The notes beneath the pieces are model-generated. The model did not search any database. It worked only from the letters and a program-made list of their open reading frames with translations, and was not told where the DNA came from. A stretch of DNA of 10,090 nt, from contig VGGT01000052.1 in the NCBI GenBank assembly GCA_016868485.1, positions 1 through 10,090 on the forward strand, read 5' to 3'. The stretch is from Bacteroidota bacterium. GTDB taxonomy: Bacteria > Bacteroidota > Bacteroidia > UBA7662. Below are positions 1-8,184 of this stretch, one piece after another. Numbering within the stretch: the stretch's first letter is position 1; the number at the start of each line of letters is the position of its first letter. The position numbers and the translations under genes were made by a program.

Positions 1-677
1 ACAATTTGGCTAAAATTCATTACCGATGGGGGCAAAACGCGGATGTAGTGGTGCGGATGCCAACGGGCGCCGGCGTGGGTGCTGGCCCGTTTCATTCTCA
101 GTCGAATGAGGCCTGGTTTTTTCACACGCCCGGACTCAAAATCGTGTACCCATCTACGCCCGCGGAGGCTAAAGGATTGCTGCTGACTGCTTTTGAGGAT
201 CCCAATCCCTATTTATTTTTTGAGCATAAAGCGCTTTATCGCTCCATTTCTGGACCGGTGCCTGAGGGCTATTATACCCTGCCCGTTGGTCAGGCTCGGG
301 TGGTTCGTACGGGAAATGACGCAACTATTGTTACCTATGGTATGGGCGTTCATTGGGCTCTTGAAGCCATAGAAGAGCAGGGATGCGATGTGGAGTTGAT
401 TGATTTGCGCACGCTTTTACCCTGGGATCAGGACACTGTACTGGAATCGGTCCGCAAAACAGGGCGTGTTTTGGTATTGCACGAAGATTGCTTAACGGGC
501 GGAATCGGCGGTGAGATCGCCGCTGTCATCGCTGATCAAGCATTTCGCTTTCTTGATGCCCCGGTTATGCGCCACGGTGCTATGGACACACCGGTACCAT
601 TTGCGTTAACCTTGGAGCAACAGTTTCTCGGGGTTGATCGCTTTAAATTGAAATTAAAAGCCTTGCTCGAATACTGA
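1..677 (+). CDS. 2-oxoacid (branched-chain type) dehydrogenase E1, beta region, 5' truncated
   Basis: This is the C-terminal part of a thiamine-diphosphate-dependent 2-oxoacid dehydrogenase E1 beta region. E1 decarboxylates a 2-oxoacid and passes the acyl group to the lipoyl E2 subunit in the cytoplasm. Visible pyrimidine-domain signatures are MPTGAGVGAGPFHSQSNEAW, PGLKIVYPSTPAEAKGLL and FFEHKALYR. The transketolase C-terminal domain follows with ATIVTYGMGVHWAL, ELIDLRTLLPWD, VLHEDCLTGGIGGEI and DAPVMRHGAMDTPVPF. The reading frame is open from base 3 with no start, so the TTG at 6 is only an in-frame codon and the real start lies outside the window. Many Bacteroidota carry alpha and beta E1 fused in one chain of about 650-700 residues; the missing 5' end leaves fused versus separate undecided. 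Similarity points to the branched-chain 2-oxoisovalerate type rather than pyruvate, but the substrate is inference. The gene ends 46 bp before the giant secreted protein, and no clear terminator lies between them. Confidence 0.9.
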   Translation, partial: NLAKIHYRWGQNADVVVRMPTGAGVGAGPFHSQSNEAWFFHTPGLKIVYPSTPAEAKGLLLTAFEDPNPYLFFEHKALYRSISGPVPEGYYTLPVGQARVVRTGNDATIVTYGMGVHWALEAIEEQGCDVELIDLRTLLPWDQDTVLESVRKTGRVLVLHEDCLTGGIGGEIAAVIADQAFRFLDAPVMRHGAMDTPVPFALTLEQQFLGVDRFKLKLKALLEY

Positions 678-723
678 TTTTTGCCTGAAAAAAGTTATTT
701 TGTGCCCTCGATTTATAAAACGA

Positions 724-3700
724 ATGAAACAACTCCTACGATTCGCCCTAATTGCCTTGTTGGTATCGGTTGCAGCCCTGAAGGCTATAGCTCAGCCCAT
801 TAATTTGCCGCCCGGTGTCACCCTTCGTTATTTCACCTCATTTGAGAACCCTAATCCGTTTAATTTTTCAACTTCGGTCGGAAATCCGGGTTTTACTGTC
901 GAAACCACTTTGCGGTTTCCTACCAATGCAGGCCAATCCGTACGTGGCCGAATGGGCGTAGGTCAAAGTAGTACACTCACAACCAGTACCTTTTCTACCC
1001 TTGGGCAATTTAAGGTATGGCTTGATTTTGCACACATCGCTAAAATTGAGCAAATTGATTCTGCGGTGATTCAATACTCCATTAACAATGGAACTACTTG
1101 GATCAACCTAACCGGTCAGACCTGTCGTTATTTTGGAGCATCTTCTTATTTCCGCACGGCGAATAAGTTTACACAGCAGGCTTATCCAGTTGAATGGCAA
1201 TTGGCCAATACCGGTGCCATCCCACAAAACAACGCAACCTGGTGGAAAAATGAGCGATTTGATATCTCGCTCGCCGTAGGCAATCAACCTAACGTTATGC
1301 TGCGTTTCTTCATGGCCGACCGGAATAACAATGCCATGGGCTCGCCCAGTGCGGCTTATGGATGGCTACTGGACAGTATTTTAGTGACTTCCGCATTCTC
1401 CGAGTTAATCCCGCCCTTAATCACCCATACCCCAATTACGGGCATGCAGTTCAATATTGCACAAACCATTACAGCCACTGTCCGGGATAGTCTTGGTTGC
1501 GATTCAACAGGCATCGCAGATGTGTGGTTGTTTTACAAGAAGAATTCGGGTTCGCTCGATTCATTGATCATGAACCGCACAGGAACGACCCTCAATTGGA
1601 CACGGGCGTTAGATACCAGCCGCGTGGCGGATGGGGATACGGTGCGCTACTACATCAGAGCCAAAGATTCGTCGCCCTCGGGCAATATCAAATACTTCCC
1701 CAACCAGGCGAATCCTGGCGACAGCTTCATCACCTATTTAGCCTCCTTCTTCCCGACCATTGGCGGACATACCGCCATTCAGGGACAGCAGTTTTCGCCT
1801 GGCCCCTTTGCCATAACGGCCAACTTCACGGATGCCTCGGGCATAGACTCGGCTATTTTGAACTATCGGATCAATCAGGGGCCGTGGCTCAAAACGAGAA
1901 TGTTGTCTGTTGGTAGCAATAACTTCAGAGATACCATACGCACCATAGACGGTGATACGGTGCGCTATTATTTAGAAGCTGTCGATAACTCCCCTCGTCG
2001 TTTTCGGGCATTCTTACCGAATCGAAACCTTTCACCCGATACCTCCTGGTTGTTCATTGCTTCAGGACCTCCTGATGTTTCATGGCCCCAATCGTCTAAT
2101 CAGTGTGATGTGTTTTTAGGCTCAATATTTTCCTATGGACCGTTCACCATTGGACTTCGGGCACTCGATGGATCCGGAATTGATACGGCTGTTTTGTTTT
2201 ATCGGGTAAACCAAGGTCCTTGGTTGCAATCTGGTATGACGCGCAACACGGTAGCCAATGCCTTCTGTAACTGGCAAGCAACCATTACGCCAACGGTGAC
2301 CAACCTCGATACGGTTTTTTATTACGCTCGGGTCCAAGACGCATCGGTACGCAATAATTTCACGATCTCACCTTCAGCTTCATCCCCACGTTATTTCATT
2401 ACGTTGGGCCCGACAACGCTTCCCTATTCGGATAACTTCGATGCGAGCGATCTATGGACGGGTTATATTGCCAGCGGAACAGTGACTAACCCGGCGCTTA
2501 CATTGGGTGGTTGGAACAGAGGTACGCCGGCCAAAAGCATTATTAATTCCGCGCGTTCTGCACCGAATGCATGGGTAACAGGGGCGTTGAATGCAGATTA
2601 TCCGGCCAACGCTTGGTTTGTTTTAGAATCGCCCGTCTTTACTTTCGCCCAGGCTCAGAATGCCATTCTATCATTCTGGCAACGCAGAGAATTTGGGGCA
2701 GGTGATGGTTTTTGGATCGAATATACTGTTAACCCGAACAGCGTTCCCCCTACCTGGACGAAACTCGGAAATGCATCTGCAACGGATACGAACCAAACAG
2801 AATGGTACAGTGTAGCAGATATTGCTGGTCTCACAGGAGCCACCGGTGGTGCATGGGCCGGTAGTTCAAATGGGTGGGTTCGGTCTGAACGTAGAATGAG
2901 TGAAGCTAACCTTCAAGGTGCGAACCGTCCGATCCCGAACGATAAGGTCAAGTTCCGATTTGTTTTTCGCTCCAATGCTACAGCTCAGGGAAATGGGGTA
3001 GCGATCGACGACATCAGCATTACTTTCCCTCCTGTTGTTGATTTGGCAGTTACTACCATCGCATCTAATTCATCGAATTTGCCGGTTTCCATAGCCAACA
3101 ACAACTTCCAAAGAGTTGCAGGTGATAATCTGGTGCTCTTTTCACGCTTCCGGAATTTTGGACGTTCCATCATTGATACCATTATTCCAATCGTTGTGGA
3201 GTTGGGTACCTACCGCGACACCACATTCATCAACACGCGCATTAATCCCAATGCTTTTGGCCCGTCGTTCACCACGGCTTTCCGGCTCGATACCATACCC
3301 TCTGTTCCTGAGGGATGGTTTACGGTACGCATCTATTCATTGTTTCCCAATGACGAGAACCGAACCAATGACACCTTGTCGGTGCAGATGTATGGCGTTC
3401 CCCTGCGAACTGTGGGTTATTTAGACAATTTTGATGGGTCGGTTGATGAGTGGATGAACGTACCAATAAGTACTAGCCCCCTGGTCTGGCAACGAGGTAT
3501 TCCTACGGGCACTGCCTTGAATACAGCATTTTCCGCCCCCAATGTTTGGGCCACGAATTTATCTGGGGTGCCTGCAGCCAATGCTGTTGCCTATTTGTAT
3601 TCACCGATAATCAATTTCAACAATGTTGTTAATGGAACTGTGCGCTTTAGAATGAATAAGCGCCTAGCAGGAAGTGGTGCGATCCGATTGAGTTGGGCAG

Positions 3701-6486
3701 ATACTCTGAGCAATACCTGGCAGATTCTGGGTGGGATTGCAGACGGATTGAGTCCGAATCAGTCCTGGTACAGCAGTTCAATCGCCATCGGATCTGTTAC
3801 AGGCCCAGCTTGGACACAATCTCCTGCGGATACGGCCTATATCACTCATATTCTCAGATTGCCCGCAACCTTCAACTACCGAGCAGGAAGAGGGGTGCGC
3901 TTTCGCTTTGAGTTTAAGAGTGGAACAGCCGAAGGAGTAGTGATCGATAATTTTGAGATTTTACCCCCGCCTCCTGTTGAATTGGAACTTATTGGTATTA
4001 CCGCACCAGGTATAGGAAATTGCCTGCCGGTGGTCAGTGGTGATAGCCTGCGTGCGGTGGATACCGTTTCCGTATTGGTTCGCAACAACGGTGGAGATAC
4101 ACTGCGTACGATCCCATTTAACATCAGTTTATCAACCGGTACCGGTGTTGCAACTCCGTTGTGGCCGACCGACTATATTCACTTAGACACCATAGCCCCC
4201 AATCAAACCAAACTGATCAGGCTATTGCGGGGCTTTAATTCGCCCGCTCCCGGTTGTTATACTTTGAGGGCCTTTCATCGAATGCCATCAGATACAGTTC
4301 GAAGAAATGATACGGCTAGTCGATCCGTACGAGCGATACCGGCGCTTGACTTGATGGTGGTCAGTATTCTCGAGCCGGCTGCGTCGATTTGTCACCCCGC
4401 TGGCCCCACTAGGGTGCGTGTTGTTGTTCGCAATATAGGTCACACGGCATCTGGAAGCTTCAACCTGGGTTATCGATTGTCTTCAGGCGCCATTCAGACT
4501 CAGTCATTTACGAGAACCATTCAGCCCAAGGGCTATGATACGCTTACATTATCGACGCCTGTTAATGTTTTGTTGGGACCTGATACCCTAAGAGCCTTTG
4601 TTCGAAATGTTTCGGATCCGGTGCCCAATAACGACACCCTAATTCGATATCTGGTTGGATCTCCACCTATTCAATTGATTCACAGCAATACTTTTGATGG
4701 TTTTAATGCGCTGGGTCTGTACTGTCTTGCCCCATCGTCGATTGGCCTTGCAACGCCCATTCCGGCCGTTACCGGAGGTAGTGGTGAGGCACTGATTTTG
4801 GAAGGCTCAGGTGGTACATGGGATGCGGCCGTGCCTTTGCCTTCTTTGGGCGGTGTCTGGAATGCGAACTTCAACCCAGATCGATTGCGGCAGGTCGCGA
4901 TGCCGGTTTCGAGTACGGTGAACGACACCAACTTGCACATTCGATTTCGCTTACAACAGATACTCCGTGCATCCGGTACATCAGGAGGGGGAAATGTTTA
5001 TCTGAGGGTTTTGGTGAATGGACAGCAAGTGTACAACGCACCCGCCCGCACCACAGACGGAACTTTCCAAAGCTTAGAAAACGTCTCGCTGAAAGGATTT
5101 TACACACCGGGTGAGCCATTTTTGTTGGAAATTCAAGGTAAATCAAACTTCTCTTACAGTACCAACACCTCATTAAGGGCGAATGCCAACATAATCGATG
5201 AGTTGTTTATCTATCATAGACACGCCCAAGGGGCTGAAGTCATGGAGGTCGTCTACAATAAGCCATTCCCTTCGGCTACCGATACAGTACTTGCCTCTGC
5301 CCGGATCAGGAACAACGGCGACAATACGTTGAACACCGTTAATGCTCGATTAACTCTGAATGGGCTGGCAGTTCCGGGCGGGACGCTCACCATCAATAAC
5401 TTGAATCTTGGCTTTATGGTGGATACCCTTTACCAGTTTCAGTCGCCCTTCTTCCTGAATGAGGGGAGCAATACCATTTGTGTGGATGTTTCTCAGCCGA
5501 ATGGCACAGCAGACCAATACCCCTACAACGACACGGCTTGTACGGAAGCGATCGGATTCCCGGTCATCAGTTCGTTTCCCTATTGCAATAATTTCGATGG
5601 GGCCCTGCCTGAATGGCTCACGCGCAATTGGTCGACCTTGCGCAGTGGTGGAAACAGTTGGACCAAGGGTACACCGGCAAAGGGATTCATGAATGGCGCT
5701 GCGAGTGGTTCTAATTGTTGGTATATCGATGCAGACAGTACGTATAGTCCGTATGATTCCTCTGCTTTGTTCACACCGATTTTTAGTGTTCAGCAAGGCT
5801 CTTGTTATCGGGTTAGTTTCAAAACTAAATTCTTAACCGATTTTTGGGCGAATAACATCACCAATGCACCTTTGCATGGAGATGGAGGAACCATTGAGTA
5901 CTCTACGAATGGTGGTATCCGATTCTTGAATTGGGGCGAAATTGATACGGTTACCTTCAATTGGTACAACAACGTCGTGCACTCATTAAAGGACTATACG
6001 GTTTCACCCAGTAATGCTGGTTTTGGTTGGTCTGGTCAAAGTGATAGTGCATGGATGGATATGTCCCATATTTTCAATACCATCAGCACCGCTCGTGTGA
6101 TTTTCCGTTTCAAGTTTGCATCGGATGATGCCTTCCAGGGTGAAGGCTTCGCGATTGATGATTTTTGCTTCGAGGAGGTTTCCGCACCCTGTGATTTGGT
6201 TTCGGTTGAGGAATTGACTCGAGGTGGATTTATTTTGCACCCGAATTATCCGAATCCGTTTACGGGTTCTACCCGGATTCGCTATGAATTGTCGGAGGGA
6301 GCCAAGACACAGCTGTTGATCCAAGATCTATCGGGTCGGGTCTTGTGGCAAGGGCAAACAGAGCGTAGAGAAGCGGGCTTGCATGAGGAAGATGTTCAAC
6401 TTGGACATCTACAGTCTGGAATCTATCTCTATACGCTGCGTGTCGATGGTTTATCAAAGACCCGTAAGATGATTTTAACCCGATAA
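724..6486 (+). CDS. Giant secreted modular beta-protein with T9SS C-terminal sorting domain
   Basis: Predicted 1920-residue secreted or surface protein, function unknown, probably structural or adhesive. The ATG at 724 is preferred over the in-frame TTG at 700 because it opens a typical signal peptide: MKQLLR, a hydrophobic core, then a likely cut after KAIA before QPIN. Approximate modules: 32-230 jelly-roll/MAM-like; 232-341, 343-449 and 450-563 three Ig/Fn3-like repeats sharing the pattern 'GID(S/T)A-L-YR-NQGPWL' and 'DTVRYY-A-D-S'; 567-770 jelly roll; 771-894 CARDB-like; 899-1084 jelly roll; 1085-1206 and 1207-1315 CARDB-like; 1316-1504 jelly roll; 1505-1615 CARDB-like; 1615-1820 jelly roll; 1825-1920 type A T9SS tail (HPNYPNPFTG, SGRVLWQG, LQSGIYLYTLRVDG, final KMILTR). 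The jelly rolls open with a DNFD/NNFD motif and close with an IDD/IDN/LDS motif. The tail predicts outer-membrane export by T9SS and probable anchoring. I see no catalytic motif. Domain names come from pattern recognition, not a profile search. Confidence 0.9.
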   Translation: MKQLLRFALIALLVSVAALKAIAQPINLPPGVTLRYFTSFENPNPFNFSTSVGNPGFTVETTLRFPTNAGQSVRGRMGVGQSSTLTTSTFSTLGQFKVWLDFAHIAKIEQIDSAVIQYSINNGTTWINLTGQTCRYFGASSYFRTANKFTQQAYPVEWQLANTGAIPQNNATWWKNERFDISLAVGNQPNVMLRFFMADRNNNAMGSPSAAYGWLLDSILVTSAFSELIPPLITHTPITGMQFNIAQTITATVRDSLGCDSTGIADVWLFYKKNSGSLDSLIMNRTGTTLNWTRALDTSRVADGDTVRYYIRAKDSSPSGNIKYFPNQANPGDSFITYLASFFPTIGGHTAIQGQQFSPGPFAITANFTDASGIDSAILNYRINQGPWLKTRMLSVGSNNFRDTIRTIDGDTVRYYLEAVDNSPRRFRAFLPNRNLSPDTSWLFIASGPPDVSWPQSSNQCDVFLGSIFSYGPFTIGLRALDGSGIDTAVLFYRVNQGPWLQSGMTRNTVANAFCNWQATITPTVTNLDTVFYYARVQDASVRNNFTISPSASSPRYFITLGPTTLPYSDNFDASDLWTGYIASGTVTNPALTLGGWNRGTPAKSIINSARSAPNAWVTGALNADYPANAWFVLESPVFTFAQAQNAILSFWQRREFGAGDGFWIEYTVNPNSVPPTWTKLGNASATDTNQTEWYSVADIAGLTGATGGAWAGSSNGWVRSERRMSEANLQGANRPIPNDKVKFRFVFRSNATAQGNGVAIDDISITFPPVVDLAVTTIASNSSNLPVSIANNNFQRVAGDNLVLFSRFRNFGRSIIDTIIPIVVELGTYRDTTFINTRINPNAFGPSFTTAFRLDTIPSVPEGWFTVRIYSLFPNDENRTNDTLSVQMYGVPLRTVGYLDNFDGSVDEWMNVPISTSPLVWQRGIPTGTALNTAFSAPNVWATNLSGVPAANAVAYLYSPIINFNNVVNGTVRFRMNKRLAGSGAIRLSWADTLSNTWQILGGIADGLSPNQSWYSSSIAIGSVTGPAWTQSPADTAYITHILRLPATFNYRAGRGVRFRFEFKSGTAEGVVIDNFEILPPPPVELELIGITAPGIGNCLPVVSGDSLRAVDTVSVLVRNNGGDTLRTIPFNISLSTGTGVATPLWPTDYIHLDTIAPNQTKLIRLLRGFNSPAPGCYTLRAFHRMPSDTVRRNDTASRSVRAIPALDLMVVSILEPAASICHPAGPTRVRVVVRNIGHTASGSFNLGYRLSSGAIQTQSFTRTIQPKGYDTLTLSTPVNVLLGPDTLRAFVRNVSDPVPNNDTLIRYLVGSPPIQLIHSNTFDGFNALGLYCLAPSSIGLATPIPAVTGGSGEALILEGSGGTWDAAVPLPSLGGVWNANFNPDRLRQVAMPVSSTVNDTNLHIRFRLQQILRASGTSGGGNVYLRVLVNGQQVYNAPARTTDGTFQSLENVSLKGFYTPGEPFLLEIQGKSNFSYSTNTSLRANANIIDELFIYHRHAQGAEVMEVVYNKPFPSATDTVLASARIRNNGDNTLNTVNARLTLNGLAVPGGTLTINNLNLGFMVDTLYQFQSPFFLNEGSNTICVDVSQPNGTADQYPYNDTACTEAIGFPVISSFPYCNNFDGALPEWLTRNWSTLRSGGNSWTKGTPAKGFMNGAASGSNCWYIDADSTYSPYDSSALFTPIFSVQQGSCYRVSFKTKFLTDFWANNITNAPLHGDGGTIEYSTNGGIRFLNWGEIDTVTFNWYNNVVHSLKDYTVSPSNAGFGWSGQSDSAWMDMSHIFNTISTARVIFRFKFASDDAFQGEGFAIDDFCFEEVSAPCDLVSVEELTRGGFILHPNYPNPFTGSTRIRYELSEGAKTQLLIQDLSGRVLWQGQTERREAGLHEEDVQLGHLQSGIYLYTLRVDGLSKTRKMILTR

Positions 6487-6511
6487 GCCAATCACATCAT
6501 TGATTTTTTCG

Positions 6512-6519
6512 TATCTTTG
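6512..6519 (+). promoter_or_regulatory. Bacteroidota-type -7 promoter box for rpmE2
   Basis: TATCTTTG is an exact match to the TAnnTTTG -7 element recognised by the Bacteroidota primary sigma factor. It sits 26 bp before the rpmE2 ATG. I do not see a convincing -33 TTTG at the usual spacing, so the call rests on the -7 box and its position. Transcription would start near 6525, giving a leader of about 20 nt without a Shine-Dalgarno sequence. Confidence 0.65.
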
Positions 6520-6545
6520 CGCCTCTTTAAAGAAATTACTCGGTT

Positions 6546-6794
6546 ATGAAAAAGAATATTCACCCATCCAACTATCGTCTTGTGGTCTTCAGGGATATGT
6601 CTAACGACTATATGTTTTTGGGAAAATCTACTGCTGAAACACGCGATACGGTGAAATGGGAGGATGGCAATGAATATCCAGTTATTAAATTGGATATATC
6701 GCACACATCACACCCGTTCTTCACAGGAAAACAGGTATTGGTTGATACAGCGGGACGAGTCGATAAATTCAATCAGCGCTACCGCCGTAAGTAA
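6546..6794 (+). CDS. rpmE2: 50S ribosomal protein L31, type B
   Basis: This 82-residue protein matches the zinc-independent (type B) form of L31, which sits in the large subunit at the bridge to the 30S subunit. Family signatures are MKKNIHPSNYRLVVFRDMS at the start, then TVKWEDGNEYPVIKLDISHT and SHPFFTGKQVLVDTAGRVDKF with a basic RYRRK end. The Cys residues of the zinc-binding type A form are absent, which separates the two types. Length is normal for the family. The gene has its own promoter box at 6512 and a strong intrinsic terminator 24 bp after its stop, so it is probably a monocistronic unit, unlike the secreted proteins on either side. Confidence 0.97.
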   Translation: MKKNIHPSNYRLVVFRDMSNDYMFLGKSTAETRDTVKWEDGNEYPVIKLDISHTSHPFFTGKQVLVDTAGRVDKFNQRYRRK

Positions 6795-6798
6795 TTCA

Positions 6799-8184
6799 AT
6801 GATATTTGTGCCTTTTAAAGACCCTCTTCGGAGGGTTTTTTTATCGAATAGGGGGGTCGGATTATGGGTGATTTTATTCTGTATTGGTCTGAATGGATCG
6901 GCCCATGCTGTTGATACCTTACGGGTCATGACTTATAATTTGATGTATTTTGGTTCATCGACTACCGATTGTACGCCAACGGTCAACGTGCAATCCGTAA
7001 AGGAAGGGCATCTACGTACCATCATTCCTCATGTTCGCCCACACATCATCGGTTTCCAGGAGGTTGGTCCGAGTAGTGCAGTCACGCTCTCGATTCTTAA
7101 TAATGTTTTGAATGTAGGGGGTGAAACACGATGGGCTCGAGCTAATTTGATGAATCCTGCGGGTTCCTCTATTGTTAGTATATTGTATTACGACAACCAG
7201 AAACTGGGTATTTCTCGTCAATTTCCCATTTCGTCTGCCGTGCGTGATCTGATGTATTATCGCATGTTTTACCGTCAGATACCGCCTTCTGGCGATACGC
7301 TATGGCTTAATGTGGTTGTATTCCACTTGAAGGCGGGCTCCACACCATCGGATGCATCTACAAGGGCCCAAGAAACTGCTGCGCTCATGTCATACCTCGA
7401 TCAACTAAATTTGAATGAGAATATTTTGGTGATGGGTGATCTCAATATGGGTTCTAGCAGTGAGTTGGCGTACAGTCAGATGGTGAACCATTCGCAACCC
7501 GACAACCGTTTGTATGATCCCATCAACAGGCCTGGTACCTGGAACAACAACAGTTCTTTTGCGCAGTGGCATACGCAGTCGACCAGAACCAGCGGCACTG
7601 TCTGTTTTTCTGGGGGCGGTCTTGATGATCGTTTTGACCAAATATTAGTGAATCGACGCATTTTGGGTGACTCTGCCGGCATTCGGTACATCACAGGGAG
7701 TTACCGAAGCATCGGAAATGACGGTCAACGATTTCAGGGAAATGTGCAAACGCCTTTCAACGGTTCTGTTCCTGTGTCGGTGTCAAATGCCTTATACAAT
7801 GTTTCGGATCATCTTCCGGTAGTGCTTGATCTTCACATCAATGTACAGCAGGGGACATCCGTTCGCGAAGTTACCCGTGGCGGGGCATTGCCTTGCACAT
7901 GCAGCTCGAATGTAGGCGGGTCGGTCATTTGCGATTGGTCCGGACTTTTGGAAGCTGGGTCTGCTGGACTTTTGAAAGCTGAGTCTGCAGGACTTTATCA
8001 GTGGAGTTTATTAGAACCTGGTGGGCGGGTACTTCAAATGGGGGAATGGTTTGTTGATGCGAACCACAACCGGCATCAAGTGGACACCCGTGATCTGCCT
8101 GCTGGTCTGTATTTTCTAAAGCTCGTGCACACGCAAAGTGGTCGAACCAAATTGGTGCGCCATATACAAATGTTCAATCGCTAA
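6799..8184 (+). CDS. Secreted endonuclease/exonuclease/phosphatase-family protein with T9SS-like tail
   Basis: Predicted 461-residue secreted metal-dependent phosphoesterase of the DNase I-like (EEP) fold. Active-site motifs in family order: MTYN (44-47), QEV with E88, FHLKAG with H176, GDLN (D214, N216), DDRFDQIL (276-283) and SDHLP (D337, H338). The set looks complete, so activity is likely; whether the substrate is DNA, RNA or a phospholipid cannot be told. A T9SS-like C-terminal domain follows (about 382-461), ending LPAGLYFLKLVHTQSG and a basic KLVRHI; it lacks a clear NPNP-type opening and carries a 24-bp tandem repeat. The start is uncertain. ATG 6799 gives a 37-residue signal peptide with a basic n-region (KDPLRR), a hydrophobic stretch and a likely AHA cut, but its codons run through the rpmE2 terminator. 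GTG 6808 has the same problem; GTG 6868 avoids it but leaves only a very short signal. The open frame extends back to 6664 only as an overlap with rpmE2. Confidence 0.85.
   Translation: MIFVPFKDPLRRVFLSNRGVGLWVILFCIGLNGSAHAVDTLRVMTYNLMYFGSSTTDCTPTVNVQSVKEGHLRTIIPHVRPHIIGFQEVGPSSAVTLSILNNVLNVGGETRWARANLMNPAGSSIVSILYYDNQKLGISRQFPISSAVRDLMYYRMFYRQIPPSGDTLWLNVVVFHLKAGSTPSDASTRAQETAALMSYLDQLNLNENILVMGDLNMGSSSELAYSQMVNHSQPDNRLYDPINRPGTWNNNSSFAQWHTQSTRTSGTVCFSGGGLDDRFDQILVNRRILGDSAGIRYITGSYRSIGNDGQRFQGNVQTPFNGSVPVSVSNALYNVSDHLPVVLDLHINVQQGTSVREVTRGGALPCTCSSNVGGSVICDWSGLLEAGSAGLLKAESAGLYQWSLLEPGGRVLQMGEWFVDANHNRHQVDTRDLPAGLYFLKLVHTQSGRTKLVRHIQMFNR
6819..6842 (+). terminator. Intrinsic terminator of rpmE2
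   Basis: ACCCTC (6821-6826), a TTCG tetraloop (6827-6830) and GAGGGT (6831-6836) form a perfect 6-bp stem followed by a run of six T. UUCG is a very stable RNA tetraloop, so this is a textbook Rho-independent terminator for rpmE2. The A residues just before the stem can pair with the T run and lengthen it. The hairpin lies inside the reading frame of the downstream nuclease gene if that gene starts at 6799. Confidence 0.9.
7942..7997 (+). repeat. 24-bp tandem repeat in the T9SS tail of the nuclease gene
   Basis: Two 24-bp units (7942-7965 and 7966-7989) match at 21 of 24 positions, and a third partial unit (GGACTTTA, 7990-7997) follows. They encode GLLEAGSA, GLLKAESA and GLY. The period is a multiple of three, so the frame is kept. 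The repeat lies at the point where a T9SS tail normally begins, in front of the QWSLLEPGGRVLQMG strand. Confidence 0.9.

Noticed and set aside
700..723. TTG at 700 as the start of the giant protein
   Set aside because: The ATG at 724 gives a cleaner signal peptide; the upstream start would add eight residues (MCPRFIKR) in front of it with no support.
678..723. Promoter for the giant gene at TTATTTTG (695-702)
   Set aside because: It matches TAnnTTTG at 7 of 8 positions but misses the key A, and the nearby TTTG is too close to serve as a -33 element. Read-through from the E1 gene is equally possible.
1497..1916. 139-codon + strand open frame in another frame of the giant gene
   Set aside because: His/Gln/Arg-rich translation without motifs, embedded in the Ig-like repeats of the real gene. 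It is a shadow frame.
5350..5796. 148-codon minus-strand open frame inside the giant gene
   Set aside because: It lies wholly within the well-supported + strand modular protein, its translation is rich in Arg, Ile and Thr with no recognisable domain, and no promoter box precedes it. It is a shadow frame.
6490..6509. Possible terminator after the giant gene: AATCA/TGATT stem followed by a T run
   Set aside because: The stem is only five mostly A-T pairs with a six-base loop, and it directly abuts the rpmE2 promoter box. Too weak to call, although the T run is real.
6664..6798. N-terminal 45-codon extension of the nuclease frame
   Set aside because: It overlaps most of rpmE2 in another frame and would put the signal peptide well inside the protein, so it is an artefact of the open frame.
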